A stretch of DNA of 64,000 bases from Apostichopus japonicus (GCF_037975245.1 NC_092569.1:4238501-4302500); one strand, 5' to 3'; counted from the stretch's first letter, positions 1 to 12,523 are shown. Notes: a model not told the origin generated them from the sequence alone. Numbers and translations: made by a program.

Positions 1-3000
1 AGGAAAAGATCATCTTAAAATTCAGTTGGTGGTTGTGACATATTTGAGGCATTGAAATTATTAAATGGTCCAGATATAGATCGTAATGGCTTCCGATATT
101 ACCTTTATCACCTACAGTACAGACAGGTGGGTGGGTGGGGGGGGGGCGAATAACCTTATATATAACGTACGCAACACTACTTGACAAGAAAGAAATTGTT
201 GTATTGTTTTATTACATTAAGGATAATAATTCTATTCAAATTTTAATTCTTCGATTTTTTTTTGGGGGGGGGTGATAAATATATGTTTCAATAATACTAC
301 TAGAAACTCTAATAGAAACCTTTAGCAATTTAAGAGGAACTTGGCAGGTACCCACATTTCCTTCTTTAAGCATAGCTCCTACGAAAACATGAAATAAGAT
401 GAAAATCGGTCTTTGCTGAGATTAAACAGAAATGTAAACACAGAACATTTACCTGGATCGCCACTTTCGTTTCCAAGTCTTTGAATAGAATATTGGCTCC
501 ATTCATCGGCGATACGAAAATCGTCGTAAGTCACGTAATACGTGTGCCCTGCAGCATTCGTTAAGTCCATACGAAGTTGATACTTCTTTTGATTTGTTAG
601 GTAAGCGAATTTTTCATTTCCTAACCAAAATTCACTTCCCAGATATCCAAAACCGTGCTTGTAATCGTCCCAATTCCGAGTAAAGTTGATGAATCCATCC
701 GTCCGTCGCTGTATTACCTGTCGTAATGAAACAGAATCAAGGTAGGCCTATGTTAATTTCTTGCACAATGAAGTTTTTTTTTTTTTTTTTTGTGGCTGCA
801 ACTGTTTTTTTTTCAACATTTTCTGAATATTTAGGCTAAAACCACATCCTCATAGGATGTTTCCAACGCGTAGAATTGATTTTTTTTCAAATTTTTTATG
901 ATATTTTGCCAAATAATCCATCTGGCAACCATAGAATGGAAGATGTCATCATGGCACTTTACCTGACAAAAATATGCATGCTTTTTAAATAAATTCTTAA
1001 TCATTTATTCACAGTTATAAATAACATTTCTACAACAAAGATATATTTTGATGAAAATTCTTAGTACGGAGAACTTTGACAAACTAACTTAACATTATAA
1101 ATTTATCAGGTTAAAGAATTAATCAACAAGAGAATTATAATAACATCAGTAAAGATTTGAAGAGCATGTGCCCAGATGACATCACAGACCTCCTACTGTG
1201 ATCCAACTTCCTGGAGTAGTTGAAGGTTTAGCCAGCCAAAGATAGGTAACATTCAATCAACAATACCTCATGTCACAGGCAAGAAATTGAGATGAGGTTT
1301 TCAACAAGCAGGGTGAAACACTTTCTCTTCAATATAACTATCACATTGTTTATTCACCAGTAAATAATTTTAACTGGCAAGTTAGTAAAAAAGTTGATTC
1401 GAGTCGTCCACACTACGTCACTGAATATTTCGTTTCAGCGTGCATAAATTTTGATATTTGGAGAAAAAAAAACATGACTTTTTTTTTCTCATGAAATTTT
1501 AATGCTGCCTCTTGAAGTTCAATCAAAACTGGGCCTCCTATTGTTCGAAGAGGAACCCAAACAAAAGTTCATTTATAAAGTTCCTGGTTGTTTGGGGTCT
1601 TCCGTTGGTCAATTTTATTGACTAGTCCAGTATTATATTTTGAATTTTTGAAACTATAAGCTTAGCGAACGTTATCAACTTACCGTCCATCCATTACTGC
1701 CTGAGTCGTTTTCACAGTACACTTCGAACGGCTCTGGGAAACCAGCAGGTTTGATTTTGTAAACACCAGATGCATTTGGGGTATTTGAACATTTACTGAG
1801 GATTTCTTGGCAATCTTTCGGGTTCTCGGTTGATTGAAATAGAAAGTAAGATAAACCTATAACAGAAAATAATGGATGACAGCAGCATTAACTTTATCTA
1901 AGGAAGAGTCATTTAATTGATTTATTAATTTTTGTATTTATTCCTAATTTCATGCAGTTTTTTCCCTTCACCAAAACGAGTGCCCGGTTAGCATACACAT
2001 CGACTACTCAGGGCCAATAATATCATCTCAACAACCATCGAGAAAGCTGTCTGTCAATGAATAACATGTCTACTTCACTACTCCTTCCTCTCTCCTCCCT
2101 CCTCCTTCCTCCTTCTCCCTCCTCCCTCCTCCCTCCTCCCTCCTCCCTCCTCCTCCTCCCTCCTCCCTCCTCCCTCCTCCCTCCTCCCTCCTCCCTCCTC
2201 CCTCCTCCCTCCTCCCTCCTCCCTCCTCCCTCCTCCCTCCTCTCTCCTCCCTCCTCCCTCCTCCCTCCTCCCTCAACAATTTGTATACAATTCTATAGGA
2301 CCATTTTGTTTTTGCTTTATTATATTAAAGTTTATTCTTACGGAAACATCTTCATTAATGAACAAACGTGCAAATGATTTCAAATACGAATAATATTACC
2401 TGGAATCGTAAAGGGGTTGTGAATATTTTAAGCTTAAGTGTAAGAAATTATACATATAGTCAATAACAAAAGGTAACTTACTCGATGATCGATCAGTGAC
2501 GTCAGCAGAAGCCTGCATGGTAAGACAAAGAACGTATAGACTGATCTTTAATATCCTTAATGCACATAAATATCAATGAATTGTTGGAGTTTAGAAAAGG
2601 TTCAATATTAAAATAATCATGTTTTTACGTTTCCTTTCACCTTATTGAATGTTAAGGCATTAATTCTGTGACGAACTCCAGTTATAAGTGCGTAAAATTG
2701 TCATTGTTACTGAATTTATCGCAAATTCCAAATACATAATCTAAACAAGACAATAGTATTTACGGAAACAACTAACGTACAGCAAGGTCGGTGTAAACCA
2801 CATTTTCTGGAACAAAGGATCGTTTGTTTCTTTAAAGAAGCATATTAGGCAAAGTGACCAGCCATACCAAAGAGCACATCTTTTCTCGTTATCAGATTCA
2901 GATATCCACGGAATAACAACAACTGCCAAAACCCATTTTTGTTTGGCTCTCTCTCTCTATTTCCTTGTCGGTATATGATTTTTGTTTTTCGTAGGAAAAA

Positions 3001-6000
3001 TTTGATATTTTTGATCAGCAAATACTACGATTGCTTTTTTTTCTTTCCCCAGACAATGTTGTAATTGGCTTCTTTTTTATTTATTTTTTTCGTTTCGATT
3101 TCGTGATGTATAATGCAGAACTTACACGAAAATATCCGCCGTGAAGCGAGTTGACAATCACCGCTATATAGTTTTGCATTTCCTGTCACTCATTTTTGTT
3201 ATCATTTTATTGTTTTCGCAAGCAACATTTTCATTCTGTTTTCAAAATTACCAGTGCAGTTCCACACCACAGTCTCCCAACTAAATAAGGCAATTTGTCG
3301 ATAACATTCGACAGGAAAACGTATAAAATTTAATAGACATTCTTGGCAGAAGATCCTATATTTACCGATGCTTTAAAAAAACATCGATAGCAATGAACAA
3401 AGACTTTGTAGGAATTAACTAACAGATGCTCAATCCCTATGTTCTGATATTTTTTTATGAATTTCATTACATCGCGTGCATTTAACTCAGTACCTTTGTC
3501 TGGTACCTGGATATAAAATGGAGATACTGTTTCGTATTTACGAACGGAATCAACGCTTAGTTGCTCGGACAAGTCATTTTCATAGAGAAATATCGCCCTG
3601 GCAAGTATATGTGCACAATAATTATTTATATATTTGTTAAATCTAATATCTTAATCTTTTCATTATTCACCAAATTGCAACATTTTCTGCGAGCATGAAA
3701 TAAAGTTATACCGATGATGTGAATTTAACTCATTGGCTACTGATATGTAGCTCTATGTAACATTAACAATCTGTTTTCTATGTCCAGAAACAAGCGGTAA
3801 CGATCTAAAATTGCAAGAGTGTGAACAACAACTTGTACGTTACCATGTATTTTGTAAATTTCTTAGAATACAACTCGACTCAATGACCACTGATGTGTAG
3901 CTTTACGAAAGGTTAAAAATCTGCTATATCGTTTTAAATAGTATAAGCTGTACAGATCTACAATAAACATAAACTGGAAGATAGTTAACCCCAAACTATA
4001 ACCATCACGTTTACAACAAGTTTACGTTTCCCATTAACGTGTAAAGGTCACAATGGTATGATATTTATTCGACATACATTTGAGCTGCATGGTAACATGC
4101 ATACGCCTCCCTATACTGTTAAGCTATTTCTTTGTGACTGTACGAGCAATTTTTGTTAGTGCGATGACACAGATCCTCTGGTTTGAACACAAAGATGTGT
4201 AAACGAATTGGTAACCAAAAGGCCGAGGTAAAAGATAATGCCGATATTTGGTATTTTTAACACAGATTTTTGTCGTGCTATAACCTCATATACTTTGCCA
4301 AGCTTTTCAGATTATGAGCGCTATCATTTTGTTAAACCAGAAAACTTCGCACGTGAATCATAATACTATAAAATTATATAACGGTGTGTGCATGACCCTG
4401 TTTGAATCGTTAAAAATACTATATCAAAGATAGTGAAATATACTATATATGGATGAACTTGGTGTTTAATGCATCAATTCGACAGTTTCCTTCCTCTGCA
4501 TTTTACTTCTATCTTTATTATAAAATGGTCTAATGCGTCTTTCAAGTTGCCTGTAATCTTTTAAAGCTTGTGACTCTAGGCACATAACCCACATAAATGT
4601 TTACAGTGTTAGGATATGGTAATGTCATATCTTTCTAACAACGAAAAATGTTATTACAAAAGGTTATCCTGAATATAACAAAGGAAAATCGTTCTTAATT
4701 TCGATAAAATGATAGCTTAATTTGATCAATATATTTGTAAAAAATTTGATCATAACCGTTATGCATACAATTTAACACATCTTGAGTTTTGAATTTAAAA
4801 CATAGAATCGGTTTGATCAAAGAAGTAACATGGGCTGTTGCCCATTAAATCTCGTCTTTAGTTTTGCGACAAATGGTTCCTTTCATATAATGCTGCTTCG
4901 AAAAAACACTGAAAGCAAATTTATAATCCTGCCTTATACTTACCTTCACATGTTTATATATTTTTTTTAATGAACACATATATTATGGTTTAATAATTGT
5001 GTTAAAAATAAATTTGTTAATAAAGAGCATATTAAGCCTATCTATTCACATCTACATAATAAGGCGAAAACAGAAATGAAACTGAAGTACACTTTTTAGC
5101 CACCAAATTTGTGAAGCCAACTAATAAATTGTTACTGTTAAATGAATATCATTCGTGGTTCTTGGGCTTCACTTCTAAACTATAGTTTCTTGAGATCTCC
5201 CTATCCTAGTTAAAAGGAATAATATAAAATGAGTAGGCGCAGGCATGCTACTTTGAGTGTAAATTATCAAAACGGACTATCATTTGTGAAAACGTTTATT
5301 AAAAATACCGAAGTTCGTAATGCGGAATCGCTTTCAACTGTACACTGGAGAACACAATTGAATAAATGTCGTAGAAACAGACTGTCACGAAATCAGCGAC
5401 GTTTACACCGTGTTAGGTTTGATCTTTCTCACCGTAAATATGAACTAAACATTGTATTTGCAGTTAAAAACCAATGGCTTTTGGAGCAACAATGCTTCCG
5501 TCCAAGCTTATCAAAATTTAAATTTAGAAGAAAACATATTTAGCCTGTTTTTCATAGAATCAAAACTTTTGTTTATCGGAGGAAGAAAGATTCAAACAGT
5601 TAACGCTGTCGGAATAAGATTCAAGAAGTAATTTTTTAAGTACAAAAATAAGGAGACAATTCACGGGATATTAAATGGGAACGCTGTTAAATATTTTTCA
5701 ATTAAGTTTCCTATACAAAGTGGTCGAATGTTCAAATAACACTTTGAGATTCAAAACCGTTTCAATTTGTACGTCTCACAACGTAAACTCCCAAAGTAAG
5801 TAGGATGATATTTTTGCTGTCAATATAGTGTATAAGAACTGAAAAAAAGATATACATAGGTTTTTTTAATATGGCGCCTAACATAGATGGAAAAAAAGAA
5901 CACGTCTACAGAATTTTTCAATAAGTAGGCTACCAACTTGAAAGTATTCAAACCGATGAATTATTTGACACGTTTAACGTTTCAGGTTTTTGTAAGGAAA

Positions 6001-8552
6001 AAGGTATCGACAACATTGTCAAATTGTGAACTTGTTCAATGTCATTTCCAATTTAAATAAATTGTTGAATCTGAGACGCTCCTAATCAGGGATCCAAATA
6101 CATGGACTTTAATATCTATAGACTTACCGACAGGGATGACAAGAAAAAATCAACAATATGGATACAAGAAAGTTCCTTACAAGGACATCTTTGAATTGAA
6201 TAATTTGAGTCTTAATCATCTAAGTATTTTTTCAAATGACAAACTGGGATTATTCTATCTGAAAAAATCTTCCTGTCATAGGAAATCATCACTCGACAGA
6301 ATAAGCAAATTTTAATGATGAACATCGTTATTTAGTGCATTTCATAGATTCACTTTAGGTTCAAACTTTTACAAATTACGTCTGCTAAGCAAGCTACATT
6401 TTCTTATATCATTGAAAAATGATCATTATACGAAGTAATATCTGTGTATATCGAGCTTGAAGTTAGTAGTTCAAAATAGACTAGAACAAACTTCAAACAA
6501 ATATGTTTTAACTAGTTGAATACGTTAAATCAAAAGTCCTTGCTCATTTGTTTTCTTCCTTCATTTGTTAGACAAGAAATAAGAAATATATGAAACTAAG
6601 TCGCAACTTGTGAATATATAACACTTGTTAATATATGAATAAGGTCTTATAAAGTACATTTGCGTTGTAGTTTAAAGTTTACTTTTCGTTTTTTATTATT
6701 TTTTTTTATCTTTTAGGACAGGTCGGGTAAAGAATTATGAACACGAATCATGACGAAAAATCAACAATATATGGTTACAAGAAAGTTGCTGACAAGGATA
6801 TTTCTTAGCTGAATAATTGGAGTCTTAATCATCTAAGTATATTTCAAAATGACAAGCTGATGTTATCCTAGCTGAAAACAATATTTACTGTCAAATAAAA
6901 TCATCACTCGACAGAATGAGCAAATTTTTATGATGAATATTATTATTTAGTGCATTCCGTAGATCAAACTTTTGGTTCAAAATTTTAAAAATCACGTTTA
7001 CTAAGCAAGCTACATATTCTTAAATCATAAAAAGGAGTATTATACGAAGTAATATATGTGTATATCAAGCTTGATTTAATGGTTCAAAATAGACAAGTAA
7101 AAATCTTCAAATAAATAGGTTTTAACTAGTTCAATACGTTACATCAAAAGTACTTGCTGATTTGTTTTCTTCTTTCATTTGTTAGACAAGAAATATATCA
7201 AACTAAGTCGCGACTTGTGAAGATGTAACACTTGTTAATATATGAAGAAGTTCTTATAAAATGCCTTTGCGTTGTAGTTTAAAGTTTACTTCACGTTTTT
7301 TTTTTTTTTAGTTTTTTTTTAGGACAGGTCGAGTAAAGAATTATGAACACGAATCATTACGAAAAAATCAACAATATGGATACAAGAAATTTTCTTCCTT
7401 ACAAGGACATTTTCTTAACTGAATGATTTGAGTCTTAATCCTCTTAGTTTATTTCAAAATGACAAGCTGCGGTTTTCCTAGCTGAAACATTTTTATTGTC
7501 AAAGGAAATCGTCATTCGACAGAGAGGGCAAATTTTGATGAAAACATCATTTTTAGGTTTTAGTGCATTTCATAGATCAAGTTTTGGTTCAAACTTTTAA
7601 AAATACGTCTGCAAAGCGAGCTAAATTTCTTATAATGAAATATATTGAAAAATGAATATTATACGAAATTAAAAATCTGTGTATATTGAGCTTGATTCAA
7701 AATAGATTTAAAAAAATCTTTATAAAATTGGTTTTAACTAGTTTAATACGTTACATCAAAGTCGTTGTTCATTTGTTTTCTTTGTTCATTTGTTAGACAA
7801 GAAATATGTAGAAGTCGCGACTTGAGAAAATATAACACTTGTTAATATATGAAGTAAGTCCTATAAAATACATATGCGTTGTAGTTTAATTTTGTATTAA
7901 TTTTTTAATTGTTTGATTTTTTAGGACAGGTCGAGTAAGGAATTATGAACACGAAACATTACGTTCAACTATCGTCTACATATTTGAACAAAAAATTGTA
8001 TGTATTTTTTTTTGGGGGGGGGTCCCGTTGACGTATTAAAATAACATGAATAATATATTAAAGACAGCGTTGATTTGGCTAACTCGGTAACTGGAAATAG
8101 AAGTGCAGCATTCATCGGACTGTTTCGTAAAATAACTATTTCAATTAACTTATGGTTAACCTACATCACCTATTAAAACAACTTTTCTATTTCTCATTTT
8201 TATATCTTGAATATTGAAAAGCTGAGATGTCAATATTCACAAACATATCGTGAAATTATTGAATACCTTCCCCAAAAATTGTTAACTGTATTTCGGTATG
8301 AGTTATGGTCAATACAACTTAGTGTAACAAACATTGCAGCGATAACAATTATGCATTGCTAATTTTTAATTTTGAAAGAAGACCAAAAATGAAGTTACTA
8401 TTATGTGAAAAAGTAACGGAGTTGTTAAATGTTTGCATGCGGCTAGTCCATACAAAATTTGAGAAACTTACCGTTATTGATGCAAGGACATTCCATCCCA
8501 TCAACAATGTGAAAAAGTTGACGCAGAAAAGTTCCCTTCTTTGGTTCCCCAT
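1..8552 (-). CDS. Fibrinogen-related domain (FReD) secreted protein, copy A, 5' part of gene (3' end off window)
   Basis: Four coding exons are seen, with consensus GT/AG sites and continuous phase: 8552..8472 (signal peptide, starts MGNQRRELF), 2512..2482, 1856..1684 and 717..453. The third exon encodes the FReD N-terminus (NPKDCQEIL, then GVYKIKPAG and FEVYC, ending GWT). The fourth continues VIQRRTDG, GFGYLGSEFWLGNE, DDFRIADEW and ends in phase 1 at NESGDPG. The start is chosen because the ATG opens a hydrophobic signal peptide (about residues 7-26). The family binds acetylated or sugar ligands and serves as lectin-like recognition molecules or clotting-type proteins; secretion is inferred from the signal peptide. 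The remaining exons should lie left of position 1, because the paralogous gene at 12913..25215 places its next exon just beyond the equivalent point. No frameshift or stop is present. Gene copies A and B differ mostly at amino-acid-changing sites. Confidence 0.8.
2081..2274 (+). repeat. Polypyrimidine CCTCCCT-type microsatellite
   Basis: This is 194 bases of uninterrupted C/T on the plus strand, mostly a repeating ctccctcct pattern, inside the FReD copy A intron between exons 2 and 3. The purine strand is the sense strand of the gene. Mirror-symmetric purine/pyrimidine tracts can form triplex (H-DNA). Both strands are open for about 70 codons, but the peptides are simple-repeat artefacts. Confidence 0.95.
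5229..5543 (+). CDS. Hypothetical 104-codon basic ORF in FReD intron 1 (copy A), opposite strand
   Basis: The open frame starts MSRRRHATLSVNYQNG and is Arg/Lys-rich with no recognised domain. It lies antisense in the large first intron of the FReD gene. The same frame is intact in copy B with no indel. Only 6 of 315 bases differ there (5 change the amino acid), while the flanks differ by about 4-7 percent. No promoter, splice site or poly(A) signal was assigned. It could be a nested gene, a mobile-element fragment or chance. Confidence 0.25.
   Translation: MSRRRHATLSVNYQNGLSFVKTFIKNTEVRNAESLSTVHWRTQLNKCRRNRLSRNQRRLHRVRFDLSHRKYELNIVFAVKNQWLLEQQCFRPSLSKFKFRRKHI
6137..7940. repeat. Three-unit tandem repeat, about 600 bp per unit (copy A)
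   Basis: Each unit ends with a T-rich run and the marker aggacaggtcgagtaa followed by gaattatgaacacga, at about 6714, 7318 and 7921. Units also share ctcgacagaatgagcaaat and tttagtgcatttcatagat. They lie in the FReD first intron. No coding content is seen. Confidence 0.85.
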
Positions 8553-8885
8553 CTTGCGAGCCCTGTGCTTTACGAATGATAACTGAGATAATCTTCATGA
8601 ATGACTAAAGTGACCATCAAGGGCGGTTCGCCGTTTCGCTTCAATTGAAAAAAAGTACCGAAGACGCTTGTTGAAACATTAAAAGGTCTTTATCGTATTA
8701 CATGACGTTTGCTACCAGTTGGCCATGCCATCTTGACAAGTCCCTTCTTATCTTCCGTTAGAATGTATGTAAATAGAAGCTACAAAATGTCATGGCGTGA
8801 CATGATTGGGTAAGGCAGCGTTACAATGCGCAAGTCTGCAAGCGGCTGATGTAATTTTAAACGAGGAAGTTAATGGAGATGTTCG

Positions 8886-9165
8886 CCGATCATGGCGGAG
8901 GAGGATGGACGGTGAGTCTAGTATGCCATCCTATTACAAATATATGTATATATGGGTAATATGACTAGCGGAGGAGGATGGACGGTATCTCTGGTATGAC
9001 ATTCTACATAATATACGATATATTGAATATGTATTATATGACTGTTGGAGGAGGGTGGACGTTAAGTCTAGTATGACATCCTATAGTATAGACGATATAT
9101 TGTATATGTATAATATGACTGGCGGAGGATGGACGGTAAGTCTAATATGACATCCTATAGTACAT
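8886..9165 (+). repeat. FReD exon/donor-derived minisatellite, about 77-bp unit, four copies
   Basis: On the plus strand the motif ggcggaggaggatggacggt begins near 8893. Related units begin near 8969, 9046 and 9122. Each continues aagtctagtatgacatcc and an AT-rich spacer. The motif matches the 3' end of the FReD N-terminal exon plus its splice donor, as in exon 16162..15845 (GGGWT then GTAAGTCT). The orientation is opposite to the flanking FReD genes. Confidence 0.85.
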
Positions 9166-9802
9166 GAAGACATATTCTTTCACTCAAATATACCATAGCT
9201 GTATTCCTCACCCCCCCCCCTTTGCACTCCACCCCATGCCAAAAAAAACATCTAATCATAAGATTCTAGTGTGGAAGTTTCAGTTTGTATTAACCCCTCG
9301 CACTCGTTCACCAAAACATTTGGTACTTATCAATGTACCTAAAGTTATTATTATATCCTTAGCAGACATCTTGTGTGTACTTTGTGGTCTTTTGTGGTAG
9401 TTTTAATTTGGATATTACCTGTTATGTCCGTGAAAACACAATCTAAATTTCCACATTAAAGGTTATCGGAAATACTACCAAATGTTCAAGAATGTAAACA
9501 AGATGTTACTCATTCCATAATAAGGGACTTACTTGGAGGATCAGAGAAACTCTAACAGTAATTTTGAAAGAATTATAGCCTGCTCAAAAATGGGGGCCGA
9601 TACGGATGACTTTGAACACTGTGAAAGAAACTAACCTGGGAAGGTAATTTGTTGTATAGTATGGAAATTACTACTCGGTAATTAATACAGATAAAGAGTT
9701 TTGTTCAATGAAAATTACTACATTGACTTAAATTTTGGCCAGATTTTGCTGTAGCATTAACTAAACCATCAATTCGAGTAGGTTTGGGGCTTTTAAACTT
9801 AC

Positions 9803-9875
9803 TCCTAGCTTCAGAGTACTCAAACGATACATCGACCAGCAGGAAGAGATACGTGAGCCGATTGCTTCTTTCCAT
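9803..9875 (-). CDS. Orphan signal-peptide-like first exon
   Basis: An ATG at 9875 (minus) opens 24 codons starting MERSNRLTYLFLLVDVSFEY, a charged n-region followed by a hydrophobic core. They end at an ideal donor (GGA|GTAAGT) in phase 1. No following exon is evident next to it. The phase fits the acceptor of the first FReD exon of copy A (1856..1684), so it could be an alternative first exon of that gene, or a relic of another secreted gene. No counterpart was seen upstream of copy B, where the duplication ends before this point. Confidence is low because a short ATG-plus-donor can occur by chance. Confidence 0.35.
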
Positions 9876-11618
9876 GTTACGCGGTTTATCAGTAAACAGT
9901 ATTATCTTCAGCTTACCCTCTCCACACTTACGACAACGATGACACGACTTGACAAACTGCAGCAGGAAATGTGTACTTGAAGCTACAGCTTATGCGCATG
10001 ATCAATATGATGAAATCTTACCAAATGTATATGTAATGAATGATTTGCATCTTATTATCACAGTTAGGCAAACATTTACTGATGTATGAAAACCATTTGC
10101 TAGCGGGGATGTGTATAATAATAGACTTTTTTTTAAACGTATGAACATTGATGATTAAGTCTCTCTGATTGGGTAATCGGTTTTGAGCGTTACGAAAGTA
10201 TGACGTGACTAATGAGTTAAAATACTATGTAAAGATCTATTAAGGTAATTATATCTACCTGGTTTCGGTTTTATTGGTCGAACGTTTAAACACCTATACA
10301 TCTGAGAGTGTATTTTGGGTAAGTTTTTTTGCATGTGTGAGGTGCGAGGTGTATCCGGTTAGTTTTGTAGAGAAAACAGATTTAATGAACCTTCGGTCTT
10401 ACTTTGTTTTGTTTCTCATATTTGTTTGGTTTACTTTTACTTATATCTGCGTGATTTCAACGATTCAAGATTTCCTATAAACGTTCCTCAGCATATTTTA
10501 TCTACTTCGAGTCTTTGCACTTTGCGTCGTCTCTTTCACATAAATAATCAAATAAAATTAAATTATGTTCTTGGTCTTAACTTAAATAGTAGAATTTGTT
10601 TCCAGTGACATAAGCTCTGTAAAGCGCTATAACAAGTTTGTGCATTTGAACATTGAACAAGTTTTCCTTTGTCTCCACTAACCCCCCCCCCCCCCACCAT
10701 ACACACATACCCCTCGCCCCTCCACACACTCTCGCACGTGAACTCAATCACACAAACCTTCTCAGTTATGTTAAAACATTAAGGTCTGATGTGATTCAGT
10801 CTCCCGTCTTTAAGTTATTGAAATTACCGTTTGACACACCTATTACATTGAACGGGATATTATGATCATTGTCGAAACTACATGTTATTCAAGGCTAAAA
10901 GTTATTAACATTTATGGTTCTGAAATCTGTTTCCTTGATTTTGTCTCTTAGAACCTTTTATTTGTCAATGACATCTCACTCACAAACGGCGAATTGTTTC
11001 CTGTTTAACGACCATTTGTAGACTTTACGTGGTAGAAAAGGCTGAGCTTTTATAGTACAAGTACATTGGTTTCAAGGTATCCCAGTGAAGTTTTCATTCT
11101 TTTGATTGAAATGAGGAAATTTTGCTGATGTTATGAATTAACGCAAGGATAATTGGAATGCACTTGTTAAATTTGCTGAATTTGCTGAATGAGTGTGCTT
11201 AAACAGAACATATTATTAGCTGTCATTGACGATTCAATCTGAACGTTCTTGTTCTCTTTTAATATTTCAAATTTTACCGACCAACTCTTTAAATTAGATA
11301 ACGTCATCAGTCGTCAGTTGCCACATGCAAAGGCGTAGAAAAATGCGGTTCAAGCATCATTAATTGAACCAGGGAGTTGTTATGGAACCAAGGCTCCAAA
11401 TGTCAAGAAGCTCCCTTAGGGTTCGCTCTGCCATATTGAATCAACGAATCACAGCTGTTACTCATGTTTCTTCGTGTATATTTGAAAGATTGACAAAGTG
11501 TCTATACCTCATAGCTAGAGGCAAGGTGCCGAATGAAGTGAACAGCTGCAATTTCATATATGTTTCGTTCTCTCGTAGAGATTCTCAAAGCACAAAAGTC
11601 CATATAAGAAAGAGGAAT

Positions 11619-11790
11619 TATGGACCCACTCTGGAATTTTCAGTAAAAGCCAGCATCTCAGAGCTCTCGTGATTGTAAAGAAGCTGTCGGATTTTCTTTC
11701 TTATTATGAACCCACTCTGGAATTTTCAATAAAAGCCTGCTTCTCAGAGCTCTCGTGTTTGTCAAGAAGCTGTTGAATTTTCTTTCTTTT
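11619..11790. repeat. 85-bp direct repeat, two copies
   Basis: tatggacccactctggaatt at 11619 recurs as tatgaacccactctggaatt at 11704. The copies stay similar through tctcagagctctcgtg and the T-rich tail. Confidence 0.85.
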
Positions 11791-12175
11791 CCGCATGTTG
11801 TGATATACTATAGCAAAAAGGTGTCTACTACAGTACATTCATTTACAATGCCACAAGAAACATACTCATTATCAGTGTGTATTGAATTCGACGGCACTTG
11901 TTACTATCGTTGATGGGATAAAGACAATTAGCTTGTTTTCTTTAGCATGGTCGCTTTAGTATCATGGGGCTTTTTAATATTCAGTTTATAGCACTGTATC
12001 GCAAACGTTATTAATGAGGGAAACGTTCAGAAGAACAAAATAACGTAAAATTTCAAACTCGAATACTGCATTAATATTTGCTCTGCTGTGGTTCCTCGAA
12101 TCATGTTATAGGTTGTTATAAATTTTCCAAGACAGAATTTTGTTTTGTTTTGCAAAACCCGATGGTTGGCACCAC

Positions 12176-12445
12176 ACTCACACATTTCATGGAATTCGGT
12201 TCGCAATCCGCTAAACACGTGTGTGTTTAAATTCATAGCAACGATAAGGAATCGTACAATACTAGGGAAGAAAACAAAAAGGTAAAATCAAGCTTCACCA
12301 AAGATCTGAAATGTTGCAAATTAAATTTGGGAATGAGAATGTACGTAAATAATATAGCCTAATAAACAAGTAGTGCCCATATTTTTTTATGAGAACGGTA
12401 TAGAGATGCTTATCGCAAGCGAAAAATATCTTCCAAAGGTCATTC
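12176..12445. repeat. Dispersed repeat, copy 1 (partner 15163..15430)
   Basis: Collinear similarity with the partner runs over about 270 bp (ctcacacatttcatgga, aacgataagga, gaagaaaacaaaa, ccaaagatctgaaatg, tttatcgcaagc; the partner has small differences). One copy lies 3' of the FReD copy B stop codon, the other in its intron 6. Confidence 0.8.
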
Positions 12446-12523
12446 ATACCAGACAGGAACAACTGAAAACTTTAAAACATCATGTAGAGTACGTACACTC
12501 AAATAAAGACAGATCGAGACTCT

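Larger units (their letters stand above)
1..8886. repeat. Segmental duplication, copy A (partner 16731..25558)
   Basis: Exons and introns align in the same order and orientation with the partner block, at an offset of about 16.66-16.73 kb. Sampled intron stretches differ by roughly 3-8 percent plus indels. Homology stops abruptly at 8886, where the FReD-donor minisatellite begins. It runs off the left edge, so the true unit is larger than seen. This is a tandem gene duplication. Confidence 0.95.

Noticed and set aside
2057-2377. Long open frames on both strands through the CCT repeat
   Set aside because: They are simple-repeat translations (Pro/Ser/Leu and Arg/Glu/Gly) created by the pyrimidine tract inside an FReD intron.
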